NCBI GenBank assembly: GCA_902791985.1 | Contig: CADAYD010000006.1 | Location: forward strand, 1 to 59,934 | From: an uncultured bacterium | GTDB taxonomy: Bacteria; Cyanobacteriota; Vampirovibrionia; Gastranaerophilales; Gastranaerophilaceae | DNA length: 59,934 bases | Direction: 5' to 3' | Part shown: one piece after another, positions 1-9,256 of the stretch | Layout: every line of letters begins with the position of its first letter | Position numbering within the stretch: position 1 is the first letter of the stretch | The notes under the pieces: model-generated | What the model was told of the DNA's origin: nothing | What the model saw: the letters and a program-made list of their open reading frames with translations, nothing else | Databases searched by the model: none | Program-made: the position numbers and the translations under genes

Positions 1-153
1 CCTTGTACTTATATCCGGTGCGCGGAGCGATGCCGTAAGGCATTGCAGGAACTTGCGTTTTTTCTCTTTCTTGGTTCGTTCTTTCTCTTTTCATCGCAAT
101 AAAAGAGAAAGAATGAACAACATTCATATAATATTATTTATGAGCAATAAGAT
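1..153. other. Intergenic region with two hairpins, richer in GC than its surroundings
   Basis: No gene is visible. Bases 28-46 hold a short hairpin (GATGCC, loop, GGCATT). Bases 74-91 pair with 101-118 in an 18-bp stem with one G-U pair and a 9-base loop. The stem lies just beyond the end of the minus-strand permease operon, but no clear T run follows on that strand, so it is not a standard intrinsic terminator. It may be part of a dispersed intergenic repeat that runs off the window. Confidence 0.4.
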
Positions 154-1695
154 TTACCCTCTTTTTTGTTCGCCGAGACGCTTTTGGCGATAACCATATA
201 ATGCGTATATTAAAAACCCGATAATCAACCATTTTATAAAATAATCTGAGGATGTTTTTAAAGTATTAAGAGAGAAAAATATTAATACTAAACATATAAT
301 AATACCTACAATAGGTAAAAATGGAGACAGCGGAACCTTAAACGGTTTAGGAGTATCAGGATTAGTTTTCCTGAGTATTAATACCGCAATACATATTATT
401 ACAAACGAGGTGAATGTACCATAAATACACAAATCCGCAGAGATTTTTAAATCCATAAACAAACCGCAAACAATAACGACAATTCCGGAAATCCAAGTCA
501 TAACATGCGGAGTTCTGAATTTCCTGTGAATCATTCTCCAAGAACGGGGCAAAAATCTGTCACGGCTTATAGCGTACAAAATTCTGGTCGTACCGAGCTG
601 ATAAACGAGTAAAACCGTTGTCAATGCACAAAGCGCGCCAACAGATATAAAATATGAAAACCAATTTAGACTGTCTTTTCCGATAAATTTTATCGCGTGA
701 GCCAAAGGTGCCTGCCCATCAATACTATTTATCGGAACAATACCTGTCAACACAAGAGCGACACATATATACAATACAGTACAAATTACAAGAGTACCCA
801 AAATCGCAATCGGCAAATCTCTTTGAGGTTTTTCGGTTTCTTCTGCTGCAGCAGAAATAGCATCAAATCCAATATAAGCAAAAAATATTGTAAAAGTTCC
901 CATCAATATCCCTTGTATCGGATGAACCTCCGGAATAAACGGCTGCCAGTTAGTCGGATTTACAAAGCAAGCACCGATAATTATGAATGAAATAATCATA
1001 AATAAATTTACTCCAACCATAATACTTGCAACCTTTGTAGATTCTTTTACACCTTTTACAAGCAACAACGTGAGAATTAAAACTATTGCGACCGCAGGAA
1101 GATTGATAGCAATAGGAATATGCCCAAATAAATACGGAATCTTATCATGAATATCCCAGCCGTATTTATTGCACATCTCAAGGATTGCGCGATAATCATA
1201 TCTTAAAAAGAACGGGAAATTCACAATAAAATCCGGTAAAATATCTTTGAAATTTTTTAAAAAATGGATAAAATTTCCGCTCCAAGCACTTGCAACAGTA
1301 ATATTACCGATTGCATACTCAAGCATTAAAATCCATCCGACCATCCATGCCATAAATTCGCCCATCGTCGCATAAGTGTAAGTATAAGCACTGCCGGCAA
1401 CAGGAATCATTGAAGCGATTTCACTGTAACATAACGCAGGAACAATGCAGGCAATCGCTGCTAATATCATGGATATTCCAATAGCATGACCTGCTCCGGC
1501 ACTTTCAGAATTACCTGTTATGGCTGCTCCGATAATTGCAAATATGCCGGTACCTACGACCGCTCCAATACCAATTACAATTAAATCAAAAACATTTAAA
1601 GTCTTTTTTAATTCAGTTTTTTTACTTGTCTGAATTAAATCATCAATACTTCGTTTCTTAAATATATTTTGAAAAATATTCTTTAAAGATTCCAT
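154..1695 (-). CDS. APC-family amino acid permease (first of a tandem pair)
   Basis: This is an inner-membrane amino-acid transporter of the APC superfamily, resembling YfnA and cationic amino-acid transporters. The 513-residue protein has a soluble N-terminus of about 35 residues and then roughly twelve hydrophobic segments. The first segment carries the family signature GIGAVVGTGIFAIIG, and a later one reads FFAYIGFDAISAAAEE, typical of the substrate-binding region. The C-terminal half has the usual RILYAISRDR motif. The start is three bases after the stop of the upstream permease, so the two are probably co-transcribed and translationally coupled. It is clearly a paralogue of that neighbour. 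Family assignment is safe; the substrate cannot be read from sequence. Confidence 0.93.
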   Translation of the reverse strand: MESLKNIFQNIFKKRSIDDLIQTSKKTELKKTLNVFDLIVIGIGAVVGTGIFAIIGAAITGNSESAGAGHAIGISMILAAIACIVPALCYSEIASMIPVAGSAYTYTYATMGEFMAWMVGWILMLEYAIGNITVASAWSGNFIHFLKNFKDILPDFIVNFPFFLRYDYRAILEMCNKYGWDIHDKIPYLFGHIPIAINLPAVAIVLILTLLLVKGVKESTKVASIMVGVNLFMIISFIIIGACFVNPTNWQPFIPEVHPIQGILMGTFTIFFAYIGFDAISAAAEETEKPQRDLPIAILGTLVICTVLYICVALVLTGIVPINSIDGQAPLAHAIKFIGKDSLNWFSYFISVGALCALTTVLLVYQLGTTRILYAISRDRFLPRSWRMIHRKFRTPHVMTWISGIVVIVCGLFMDLKISADLCIYGTFTSFVIICIAVLILRKTNPDTPKPFKVPLSPFLPIVGIIICLVLIFFSLNTLKTSSDYFIKWLIIGFLIYALYGYRQKRLGEQKRG

Positions 1696-1698
1696 CTG

Positions 1699-3318
1699 CT
1701 ATTTATTATCACTTTCTTCTTTTAAAAAACCATGAACGAGTTCTCTATGAATTTTGTTTTCGTTATCTCTGTTTCGGATAAATCCGTAGAGAAGGTAAAT
1801 GATTGCACCAACCCCGAGCCATACAGGGAATAACAAGGCAGAACTACCTGCTTCCATTGATTTATAAACCATTAATCCTCCGCAACATAATATCCCCAAA
1901 ATGGGTAAAAACGGAGAAAACGGAACCTTGAACGGTCTTGGACGATTTGGATCTGTATGTCTTAATATCAAAACCGCCAGACAAACAATTATAAACGATG
2001 TAAATGTACCATAATTACAAAGTTCTGCCGCAACATTCAAATTCAGTGTTAAGATACCTAAAACAGCAAGCCCACCGACTGTCCAAGTTAAAAGTGCCGG
2101 TGTTTTGAATTTAGGATGAATTTTTTGGAATCTTTTTGATATGAAATGATCACGACTCATAGCGTACAAAATTCTTGTTGCAGCCATTTCTAAAACGAGC
2201 AGAACCGATGTTAAACCGGCTAGAGAGCCGACAGAAATTAAGCATGCCAACCCATCGTGATTTAAAAGTTTCATACAGTAAACCATTGGAGCATCTAAGA
2301 ATGATACGGGAACCGCACCCGCAGTATTAACCATACCTGTTAAAACTAATGCCACAAGAACATATACAATAGTTGTTACAAACAAAGATCCAATAATACC
2401 TGTGGGCAAATCTTTTTGAGGATTTTTACATTCTTCGGCAACAGTTGCCAGAGCATCAAATCCGATATAAGCAAAGAATATCATAAATGCACCGGCAAAA
2501 ATTCCTCTCCAACCATTTGGGGCAAAAGTACTGCTGTCAAATGGCAACCAATGTGGAGGAACATGCGCAAACGAAAAAGCCCCTACACCAATAACCAAAA
2601 AGATTACCGCAAGCTTTATGAATACCATTACTCCGGCCATTTTAGCCGTATCCTTTGTTCCTTTAACCAAAATTGCCGTCATTAAAATGACAATAAATAT
2701 TGCTGGAAGATTTATACAAATTGGAATCCCAAATAATTGAGGAACAGTAATATTAGGATTATCTTTTATAATATCCATAACTGAAAATACATCCTTTGTA
2801 AGCCATATTGGAGGATTTGTCAACCAAGTAGGCAGTACATTTTCGAATAATTTAAAAAATTGTATTAAATAATTTGACCAAGAACACGCAACTGCAATGA
2901 AACCAATTGCATATTCTAACATCAATACCCAACCTACCATCCAAGCAGCAAATTCACCCAATGTTGCAAAAGTATAAGTATAAGCACCTCCGGCAACCGG
3001 AATCATTGTTGCAAATTCGCTATAGCATAATGCTGAAAATACACAGGCAATTGCTGCAATTATCATTGATATTACTAAAGCCGGACCGGCACCAAGACTT
3101 GAACCGTCAGCAGCACCTGCTGCAGCTATTCCGACAATTGCAAATATCCCGGAACCGATAATTGCACCTACGCCAAGAATAATCAAATCCCAAACCCCAA
3201 GTGACTTTTCCAGATTGCTTTCCTTTGCATCGGCAAGCATCTCATCTGGGTTTTTAATTCTTGTAATATTCTTCAAAAAATTGCGAGTAAATGTCGCTCT
3301 GTTAAATTTTTCAGCCAT
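1699..3318 (-). CDS. APC-family amino acid permease (second of a tandem pair)
   Basis: This 539-residue integral membrane transporter has the same architecture as its downstream neighbour: GVGAIIGSGIFAIVG in the first membrane segment, FFAYIGFDALATVAEECKNP in the middle and RILYAMSRDHF later. About twelve hydrophobic segments are visible. The two differ mainly in the soluble tails, as expected from a tandem duplication followed by divergence. The ATG has a good ribosome binding site (AAGGA about seven bases upstream). It is the first gene of a two-gene minus-strand operon, and a 9-base tandem repeat lies just upstream and could carry regulatory sites. The substrate is probably an amino acid, but which one is unknown. 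Confidence 0.93.
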   Translation of the reverse strand: MAEKFNRATFTRNFLKNITRIKNPDEMLADAKESNLEKSLGVWDLIILGVGAIIGSGIFAIVGIAAAGAADGSSLGAGPALVISMIIAAIACVFSALCYSEFATMIPVAGGAYTYTFATLGEFAAWMVGWVLMLEYAIGFIAVACSWSNYLIQFFKLFENVLPTWLTNPPIWLTKDVFSVMDIIKDNPNITVPQLFGIPICINLPAIFIVILMTAILVKGTKDTAKMAGVMVFIKLAVIFLVIGVGAFSFAHVPPHWLPFDSSTFAPNGWRGIFAGAFMIFFAYIGFDALATVAEECKNPQKDLPTGIIGSLFVTTIVYVLVALVLTGMVNTAGAVPVSFLDAPMVYCMKLLNHDGLACLISVGSLAGLTSVLLVLEMAATRILYAMSRDHFISKRFQKIHPKFKTPALLTWTVGGLAVLGILTLNLNVAAELCNYGTFTSFIIVCLAVLILRHTDPNRPRPFKVPFSPFLPILGILCCGGLMVYKSMEAGSSALLFPVWLGVGAIIYLLYGFIRNRDNENKIHRELVHGFLKEESDNK

Positions 3319-3335
3319 ATGTATTCCTTCTTTAG

Positions 3336-3390
3336 TTTGATAAATTCTCGAGATTTGATAAGTTTGATAAGTTTGATAAGTTTGTATAAG
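3336..3390. repeat. Tandem 9-base repeat upstream of the permease operon
   Basis: TTTGATAAG occurs three times head to tail at 3354-3362, 3363-3371 and 3372-3380. It is flanked by degenerate copies at 3336-3344 (TTTGATAAA) and 3381-3390 (TTTGTATAAG). A related sequence in the opposite orientation lies near 3449-3463, at the end of glyQ. The array sits between the glyQ stop and the permease start, both on the minus strand. It could be slippage-prone filler or a set of operator sites. Confidence 0.6.
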
Positions 3391-3459
3391 GTTTTGATAT
3401 AAACATTCTATAGTTAAAATAATTAAACATATGTACAGAACTTATCCTACATATCAAAC

Positions 3460-4341
3460 TTATCTGCTTATGTTACACAACGGGAAACCCATTTCTTCAC
3501 GTTGTGCAACATATAATTTTGCAACAGCAGAAGCCATTGTACGAACTCTGCCTATAAAATTGTTACGTTCATCCTTGCTTATAACACCCCTTGCATCGAG
3601 TAAGTTGAAGGTATGCGAACACTTTAAGACATAATCATACGCAGGTAAAACAAGTTTTGCATTTACACAGTTGTCAACTTCTTTTTGATATAGTTCAAAA
3701 CTCTTAAATAAATCATCCGAGTTTGATACTTCAAAATTATATTTTGATTGTTCTACTTCGTTTTGATGGTAAATTTCTCCATAAGTTAACGTATCATTCC
3801 ACATAATATCAAAAACCGATGATTTATTTTGGAGATACATTGCTATACGTTCAAGTCCGTAAGTTAATTCCAGTGCTACAGGCTTAATTTCAAGTCCACC
3901 GACTTGCTGGAAATAAGTAAATTGAGTAACTTCCATACCATCAAGCCAGACTTCCCAACCTACTCCTGCAGCCCCTAGAGTCGGAGACTCCCAATTGTCC
4001 TCTACAAAACGAACATCATGTTCTTTTAAATCAATTCCCATAGCCTCAAGACTGCGCAAATAAAGCTCTTGGGCATCATCAGGACAAGGTTTTAAAATGA
4101 CCTGAAACTGGAAATAATGTCCTAAACGATTCGGGTTTTCACCGTAACGAGCATCCGTCGGACGCCTGCAAGGCTCAATCATAGCAGTTGACCAAGGCTC
4201 AGGCCCCAACACACGCAAGAACGTTGCGGGATTCATTGTAGATGCACCTTTTTCTATATCATAAGGCTGCTCTATTATACATCCATAATCAGCCCAGAAC
4301 TTTTGTAAATTTAATACTAAATTTTGAAAATTTAATGCCAT
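3460..4341 (-). CDS. glyQ: Glycyl-tRNA synthetase alpha subunit
   Basis: This is the catalytic alpha subunit of the bacterial alpha2beta2 glycyl-tRNA synthetase, which activates glycine and charges tRNA-Gly. The roughly 293-residue protein is close to the usual length. It shows the conserved stretches [49 protein letters not shown] and [18 protein letters not shown] place the start at the ATG giving MALNFQNL, with GGA about eight bases upstream, rather than at a TTG twelve bases earlier. The beta-subunit gene glyS is not adjacent and not in the window; unlinked glyQ and glyS are known in cyanobacteria. The gene stands alone on the minus strand. Confidence 0.97.
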   Translation of the reverse strand: MALNFQNLVLNLQKFWADYGCIIEQPYDIEKGASTMNPATFLRVLGPEPWSTAMIEPCRRPTDARYGENPNRLGHYFQFQVILKPCPDDAQELYLRSLEAMGIDLKEHDVRFVEDNWESPTLGAAGVGWEVWLDGMEVTQFTYFQQVGGLEIKPVALELTYGLERIAMYLQNKSSVFDIMWNDTLTYGEIYHQNEVEQSKYNFEVSNSDDLFKSFELYQKEVDNCVNAKLVLPAYDYVLKCSHTFNLLDARGVISKDERNNFIGRVRTMASAVAKLYVAQREEMGFPLCNISR

Positions 4342-4477
4342 AACATATTCCAATATTGTAATGTGTACACTCGTTTAATAACAATATTACAAATATAGCA
4401 TAAATACAACATTTTATTAAAAAATAATACAAATTCTATTTAATAAAATTACAGCAGTGCAATAAGACTAAATCAGA

Positions 4478-5332
4478 TTAACATCCTGTTTCCCATTTTA
4501 TAAAATTAAATAAAACATTTTTAGTCTTATTACTCTTAGAAATTGTTTTAAAAAAAGTAATCCCTAAAAACTTATATTTCTTTGTTTTTACATAATAATC
4601 GGAAACATCTATATTATGTTCATCAAAAAAGCGATACATTTCTTTTTCTGCAAGTTTACAATCCTCAGTACATTTAGCTGACCTTGTTTTAACAATACTT
4701 TTCTGACGCTTTCTGTAAAAATATGCAATATCAGGAACTGCAACTAATTTCCCTGTGTAAAACAGTATTTTATGAGTAAGCCAAATATCTTCATAGAGCA
4801 TACCTTCAGGAAATCTTAAACCCGAATTTAACCAGCTTGATTTTTTATACAACTTGTTCCACACATAATTTGATTTCGGAACATCACATATTCGTAATTT
4901 TTCTCTGTAATCAGATACAATTTTTTCGCTATCAATTTTTAATATGTTCACAGATTTTCTGTCATTCCCTCTGATAATACTTGCAACAGCAATATCCGCA
5001 CCATGTTTTTCACACGCATTATAAAGTTTTTCAAGATAATCATTATTTAACAAATAATCATCCGAATCAATAAAGGCAATATATTCTCCTTTTGCCAACT
5101 GGATACCTTTATTTCTTGAAACCGATGGTCCCGAATTTTTTTGATTTACAACTGTAATTCGTTTATCTGTTCGAGCATATTCATTTAAAATTTGTAAAGA
5201 TGAATCCGTTGCCCCGTCATTGACACATATTATTTCAAAATCACTAAATGTTTGATTTAAAATTGAATCCAAACATTCACGCAAGTACATTTCTACATTA
5301 TAAACCGGTATTATTACAGATATTTTAATCAT
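4478..5332 (-). CDS. Family 2 glycosyltransferase
   Basis: This is a GT-A fold inverting glycosyltransferase of 284 residues that probably transfers a nucleotide-activated sugar onto a cell-surface glycan or lipid. The N-terminus ISVIIPVYNVEMYLRECLDSIL is the classic GT2 start. It is followed by ICVNDGATDSS and the metal-binding FIDSDDYLL near residue 90. The later LYEDIWLTHKILFYTG matches the acceptor-side region of the family. There is a good ribosome binding site (GAGGAGA). It is divergently transcribed from the formyltransferase at 5581. No other envelope-biosynthesis gene is adjacent, so the acceptor cannot be guessed. The protein is slightly shorter than many family members but looks complete. 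Confidence 0.9.
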   Translation of the reverse strand: MIKISVIIPVYNVEMYLRECLDSILNQTFSDFEIICVNDGATDSSLQILNEYARTDKRITVVNQKNSGPSVSRNKGIQLAKGEYIAFIDSDDYLLNNDYLEKLYNACEKHGADIAVASIIRGNDRKSVNILKIDSEKIVSDYREKLRICDVPKSNYVWNKLYKKSSWLNSGLRFPEGMLYEDIWLTHKILFYTGKLVAVPDIAYFYRKRQKSIVKTRSAKCTEDCKLAEKEMYRFFDEHNIDVSDYYVKTKKYKFLGITFFKTISKSNKTKNVLFNFIKWETGC

Positions 5333-5567
5333 ATATTGTTCTCCTCAAGACTACAAGATATCGCATAAAAACATTGTAGTCAATATGACTACATATAATT
5401 TATTAAATTAAGACGAAAACAGGTGTATAGAACAAATTGCTTCTTATATGCCTGACTTCCAAATCTTAAATAATTCTATCAATATAAAAAAAAATATTAT
5501 ATTAGACCATCGTATATATTTTTATTCAATAAAAGATTTACAAATTCGTCATATTTAAAATTTATTG

Positions 5568-5573
5568 TATAAT
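5568..5573 (+). promoter_or_regulatory. Probable -10 element, likely leaderless transcript
   Basis: A perfect TATAAT ends seven bases before the ATG of the formyltransferase gene, and no Shine-Dalgarno sequence fits between them. If it is used, transcription would begin at or within a base or two of the start codon. The -35 region is poor. Confidence 0.5.
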
Positions 5574-5580
5574 CAACTTT

Positions 5581-6531
5581 ATGAAAGTCGTTGTTCTAGG
5601 GAAAGGTTTAATGCTTGGTAACATTATACTTGGCGCCATTGATGCGGGAGCAGAAATTGTCGGAGTATTTCGTTATGATTACGTCTATAAATCAAAATTA
5701 AATATAATGTTTAACGATTTTTTTACACCATCTCCTGAAGTTACACTCATAAAGAAACATAAATTGAAACAAATAAGATTAAAATCTGCAAATAGTGAAG
5801 TATTCCAAAGACTTATGATTTCACTGAACGTTGATTTGATAATCGTCGGAACTTGGAAAGAACGCATATCCCCTAAAACTTACAACATTCCTAAAATTGC
5901 AACAGTTAATGTTCATCCGTCGCTTTTGCCCAAATACAGAGGACCAAATCCGTATTTACAAACTATTTTACATGGAGAAGATTATTCCGGTGTAACAATA
6001 CACTTAATGAACAATGAATATGATTGCGGAGCGATTTTAAAGCAGGAAAAAATACCAATTTATGACACTGATACATCTAAAGAACTCAAAGACAGAACCG
6101 TACTAAAATCAAGAGCTCTTATAACCGAGTTTTTAAATGACCTTAATGAAAAAATTCTAACTCCTGTAAACCAAGACGAAAAAAAAGCAACATACTTTCC
6201 TAATATAACCGGAGAAGAAATGATGCTTGATTTTGAAATACAAAATTCTAATGAAATATCAAGAACAATAAGAGCACTGCATCCGTTTCTCCCTACTTAT
6301 ATTACATACAAAGACGTATTTTTTATTGTTGATCCTTATAATTTTAAAATTATTGATAAAACTGTCGATATGCCACCAAATTCGATTATAAATAAAAACA
6401 GCGACAAAAAATCAATTACAATTGTATGTTATGACAATAAGCCGATACAATTTAATAATCTAAGACTTTACAAAAAAAGCGGAGTAAAAAAATACATCAA
6501 AAATCAGGTCGATGTTATTAAATGGATTTAG
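5581..6531 (+). CDS. Formyltransferase family protein (Fmt-like)
   Basis: This 316-residue protein belongs to the 10-formyltetrahydrofolate-dependent formyltransferase family. The N-terminal fold MKVVVLGKGLMLGN is followed by the signature NVHPSLLPKYRGPNP, which contains the catalytic Asn and His. An aspartate in NNEYDCGAIL matches the third catalytic residue. The C-terminal region resembles the Fmt C-terminal domain, but the sequence is more divergent than true methionyl-tRNA formyltransferase. It could therefore formylate an amino sugar or another amine, for example in glycan synthesis. The neighbouring glycosyltransferase is compatible with that reading but does not prove it. The start has no ribosome binding site and sits directly after a TATAAT box. 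Its stop overlaps the convergent small gene by four bases. Confidence 0.85.
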   Translation: MKVVVLGKGLMLGNIILGAIDAGAEIVGVFRYDYVYKSKLNIMFNDFFTPSPEVTLIKKHKLKQIRLKSANSEVFQRLMISLNVDLIIVGTWKERISPKTYNIPKIATVNVHPSLLPKYRGPNPYLQTILHGEDYSGVTIHLMNNEYDCGAILKQEKIPIYDTDTSKELKDRTVLKSRALITEFLNDLNEKILTPVNQDEKKATYFPNITGEEMMLDFEIQNSNEISRTIRALHPFLPTYITYKDVFFIVDPYNFKIIDKTVDMPPNSIINKNSDKKSITIVCYDNKPIQFNNLRLYKKSGVKKYIKNQVDVIKWI

Positions 6532-6761
6532 CCTTTAAAATAATCGCAGATTAATTTTTCTCCGCGACGAGGCATAAGGTGCTTAATTCTATTAACAATA
6601 GAATTATTCTTTAAATCATCAAGCTGCTTCTTTAAAATAGCTTTTTCTATTAACACTTTATTGTATAAATCTGAACAAACATCACTTTTATCAATATGTT
6701 GCTTTAATTTTGCCAGTTGCAATTCTTTTTCGTGTATTGATGCAATTAGTTGTTTTTTCAC
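6528..6761 (-). CDS. Small coiled-coil protein of unknown function
   Basis: This 77-residue charged protein is mainly alpha-helical, with heptad-like leucines (ELQLAKLKQHI, AILKKQLDDLKNN) and a basic segment near the end (HLMPRRGEK). It has no signal peptide or membrane segment. It is convergent with the formyltransferase gene and overlaps it by four bases at the stop codons. I do not recognise a family. The coding frame is uninterrupted and starts at ATG, but with only 77 residues and no homologue to compare it could still be spurious. Confidence 0.55.
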   Translation of the reverse strand: MKKQLIASIHEKELQLAKLKQHIDKSDVCSDLYNKVLIEKAILKKQLDDLKNNSIVNRIKHLMPRRGEKLICDYFKG

Positions 6762-6843
6762 TTTTATATAGACCTTTCTAACTTACACATGAAGAATATA
6801 CTGTTTTTACAAATTTAAAATCAACTTTTTAGGTGATTTTGAA

Positions 6844-7392
6844 CTAAACTTTCAATAAATCATACTCATAACCGAGTTTTAAAGCTTCAATATTTTTTGG
6901 AATTAAATTCGCCCTGTGAGGAGGAATAACATTGTGTAATGCCTTTTCAAGAGTATCCAACGAAATAAGTTTACTGACCTTTGATAAAGTTCCCAAAGCA
7001 AGAATATTTGACATTTTTATATTTCCTAGCTTTTCTTGCGCTAATTTTGTAATTGGAACAAAAATATAATTTATATCCTCGCGCGTCTTTTTAATCACTG
7101 CAAGCGATGAATTAACAATTATGGAACCGCCTTTTTTAACCCATGAAATATACTTATCAAATGATGCTTGGTTCAACACAATAATAAAATCGGCACTTGG
7201 TTTTTGAACAGCACTGACTTCGTCATCGGCCATGACAACAGTACAATTTACAGTTCCACCGCGCATTTCTGCGCCATAAGACGGATACCATGTTACGTTC
7301 TTATCATCAATCATAAAACCGTTAGCGAGTACCTCCCCTGCCAAAAGCACGCCCTGACCGCCAAATCCTGCAATTATAAAATCTTTTTCCAT
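6844..7392 (-). CDS. 2-oxoacid:ferredoxin oxidoreductase, gamma subunit (KorC/VorC-like)
   Basis: This is the gamma subunit of a four-gene 2-oxoacid:ferredoxin oxidoreductase. The enzyme oxidatively decarboxylates a 2-oxoacid to its acyl-CoA and reduces ferredoxin. The 182-residue protein begins with FIIAGFGGQGVLLAGEVLANG, the typical glycine-rich start of the gamma domain. It also has the conserved YPSYGAEMRGGTVNC segment and ILALGTLSKV further on. Length is normal. It is the last gene of the ferredoxin-alpha-beta-gamma operon, twelve bases downstream of the beta subunit. The subunit class is clear; the exact substrate is uncertain (2-oxoglutarate or branched-chain 2-oxoacid). Confidence 0.93.
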   Translation of the reverse strand: MEKDFIIAGFGGQGVLLAGEVLANGFMIDDKNVTWYPSYGAEMRGGTVNCTVVMADDEVSAVQKPSADFIIVLNQASFDKYISWVKKGGSIIVNSSLAVIKKTREDINYIFVPITKLAQEKLGNIKMSNILALGTLSKVSKLISLDTLEKALHNVIPPHRANLIPKNIEALKLGYEYDLLKV

Positions 7393-7404
7393 AATTTTCT
7401 GTCC

Positions 7405-8169
7405 CTATACTTCTAATTTAATACCTGCTGTAACGTCTTTATAAATTCCCGGTTTAAAAATCTTCACCATTTCATTCTGTACACGTTCATGCGCCTTTTG
7501 CGGCGTCATTTTCCAGTTTGTAGGACAAGTTGAAAGGATTTCGACAAATCCTAAACCAAGCCCCTGCATTTGCACCTCAAAAGCTTTTTTTATTGCAGCC
7601 TTTGCTTTACGAATATTAGCTACAGTATCAAGTGAAACCCTTGCACTAAAAGCAGTTCCGTCGCAAAGAGCAATGTGTTCGGCTATTTTAATCGGATATC
7701 CGTAATACTCCAAATTCCTACCTGTCGGAGAAGTCGTTGTTACTTGACCAACAAGAGTAGTTGGCCCTAATTGACCGCCTGTCATTCCAAAAGTCGTATT
7801 ATTTATACATATAGCTGAGATTTTTTCACCACGAAGTGCGGCATTAAGACTTTCTGCCAAACCAATTGATGCAAAATCACCATCTCCTTGATAGGTAAAT
7901 ACAAATTTATCAGGGCATGCTCTTTTTATACCTGTTGCTTCAGCCATTGCCCTGCCATGCGGAGCTTCTAAGGCATCAACATTTAAGAAATCATAAATTG
8001 TAACAGAACATCCAATCGCACAAGCCGCAATTGCATTTTCCGTTAAACCAAGCTCCGATAAACATTCTCCGACGAGTCTTACTGCTACTCCGTGGTCACA
8101 CCCCGGACAAAACGTATATCTGACATTTTCTTTAAAAGAATCTGGAATTTTAAATACTTGAGTTGCCAT
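7405..8169 (-). CDS. 2-oxoacid:ferredoxin oxidoreductase, beta subunit (KorB/VorA-like)
   Basis: This beta subunit binds thiamine diphosphate in the 2-oxoacid:ferredoxin oxidoreductase complex. It shows the cofactor motif GDGDFASIGLAESLN followed by ICINNTTFGMTGGQ, which binds the diphosphate and metal. YTFCPGCDHG near the N-terminus supplies the conserved Cys-x-x-Cys pair. At 254 residues it has the length typical of the short beta subunit of four-subunit enzymes. Its ATG overlaps the stop of the alpha subunit by one base, which implies translational coupling. It acts in the cytoplasm in anaerobic central or amino-acid metabolism. Confidence 0.95.
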   Translation of the reverse strand: MATQVFKIPDSFKENVRYTFCPGCDHGVAVRLVGECLSELGLTENAIAACAIGCSVTIYDFLNVDALEAPHGRAMAEATGIKRACPDKFVFTYQGDGDFASIGLAESLNAALRGEKISAICINNTTFGMTGGQLGPTTLVGQVTTTSPTGRNLEYYGYPIKIAEHIALCDGTAFSARVSLDTVANIRKAKAAIKKAFEVQMQGLGLGFVEILSTCPTNWKMTPQKAHERVQNEMVKIFKPGIYKDVTAGIKLEV

Positions 8170-9233
8170 TATATTAACTCCTCTATTTGTCTAACTATTT
8201 CATCCGGAGCAGGAGGAGTACCTACTGCTTTATGTATAAGCTTTACAGGGACTTGCCCGTTAACGGCAAGTTTAACATCCTGAATCATTTGTCCCATATT
8301 CACTTCAACACTTATAAACATTTTGACTTTTTTTGATAATTCTTCTATTCGTTTTGTGGGGAACGGGGAAAGAGTAATCGGTCTTAAAATCCCGACTTTC
8401 AGTCCTTTTTGTCTGCATATCTTTGCAGCCGTTTTAACATTTCTCGATGTTGAGCCAAAACTGATAAGAACAATATCTGCATCTTCTGTTCCTATTTCTT
8501 CCCACTCTGTTTCGTTTTCTTCGATTTGCTTATATTTTGCGAATAATTTTTCCATAAAAACGCAATGCTCATCTGCAATAGGGGCATACGAACGAATTAT
8601 CCTGTTTTGCCTGCCCTTTGCACCCATTAATTTCCAATCGGAATTATCAATTTCAGGATAAGGATACTCTTTAAACTCAACCGGCTCCATCATTTGACCC
8701 AACAATCCGTCAGCCAACAATACGGTTGGATTTCTATATTTTTGAGCAAGATAAAATGCCTTATACGTCAAATCCGCACATTCCTGAACCGTAGACGGAG
8801 CAAGAACAATAAGCTTATAATCTCCGTTTCCGCCCCCTCTTGTTACCTGAAAATAATCGCCCTGAGAAGGATAAATATTACCTAAACCCGGGCCTCCGCG
8901 CATTACACTGACTAAAACAACAGGCAGCTGATCGCAACAAGCGTAAGAAAGACCTTCCTGCATCAATGACACCGCGCAAGATGAAGATGAAGTCATTGCT
9001 TTTACTCCGGTTGAACATGCCCCTATAGTCATATTAATGGCAGCAAGTTCGCTTTCAGCAGATACATAAGCTCTGCCAAGCTCTTGCATCTTACCGCTCA
9101 TAAATTCACCTATTTCGCTCTGAGGGGTTATCGGATACCCGAAATAGCACTGGCAACCGGCTATGACTGCCGCATTCGCTATTGCATAATTCCCTTTCAT
9201 TAAAACTTTTTTATCTGTAATTGTTGCCGTCAT
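8169..9233 (-). CDS. 2-oxoacid:ferredoxin oxidoreductase, alpha subunit (VorB/KorA-like)
   Basis: This is the alpha subunit of the ferredoxin-linked 2-oxoacid oxidoreductase. Conserved stretches are VLMKGNYAIANAAVIAGC, YFGYPITPQSEI, MTSSSSCAVSLMQEG and VMRGGPGLGNIYPSQGDYF. As I recall that family, this pattern is closest to proteins annotated VorB (3-methyl-2-oxobutanoate:ferredoxin oxidoreductase), though KorA is similar. I start it at the ATG giving MTATITDK, with AAAGG about ten bases upstream, rather than at the TTG two codons earlier. It lies between the small ferredoxin gene and the beta subunit. Complex membership is certain; substrate is not. Confidence 0.94.
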   Translation of the reverse strand: MTATITDKKVLMKGNYAIANAAVIAGCQCYFGYPITPQSEIGEFMSGKMQELGRAYVSAESELAAINMTIGACSTGVKAMTSSSSCAVSLMQEGLSYACCDQLPVVLVSVMRGGPGLGNIYPSQGDYFQVTRGGGNGDYKLIVLAPSTVQECADLTYKAFYLAQKYRNPTVLLADGLLGQMMEPVEFKEYPYPEIDNSDWKLMGAKGRQNRIIRSYAPIADEHCVFMEKLFAKYKQIEENETEWEEIGTEDADIVLISFGSTSRNVKTAAKICRQKGLKVGILRPITLSPFPTKRIEELSKKVKMFISVEVNMGQMIQDVKLAVNGQVPVKLIHKAVGTPPAPDEIVRQIEELI

Positions 9234-9256
9234 TATCAACTAACCTTTCGAACAAA

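Noticed and set aside
154-3318. Tandem permeases as a recent insertion
   Set aside because: The two are well diverged and codon use looks like that of the neighbours; no insertion-sequence ends or transposase are seen.
3336-3390. Repeat array considered as CRISPR
   Set aside because: Units are nine bases, directly adjacent and without spacers, and no cas genes are present.
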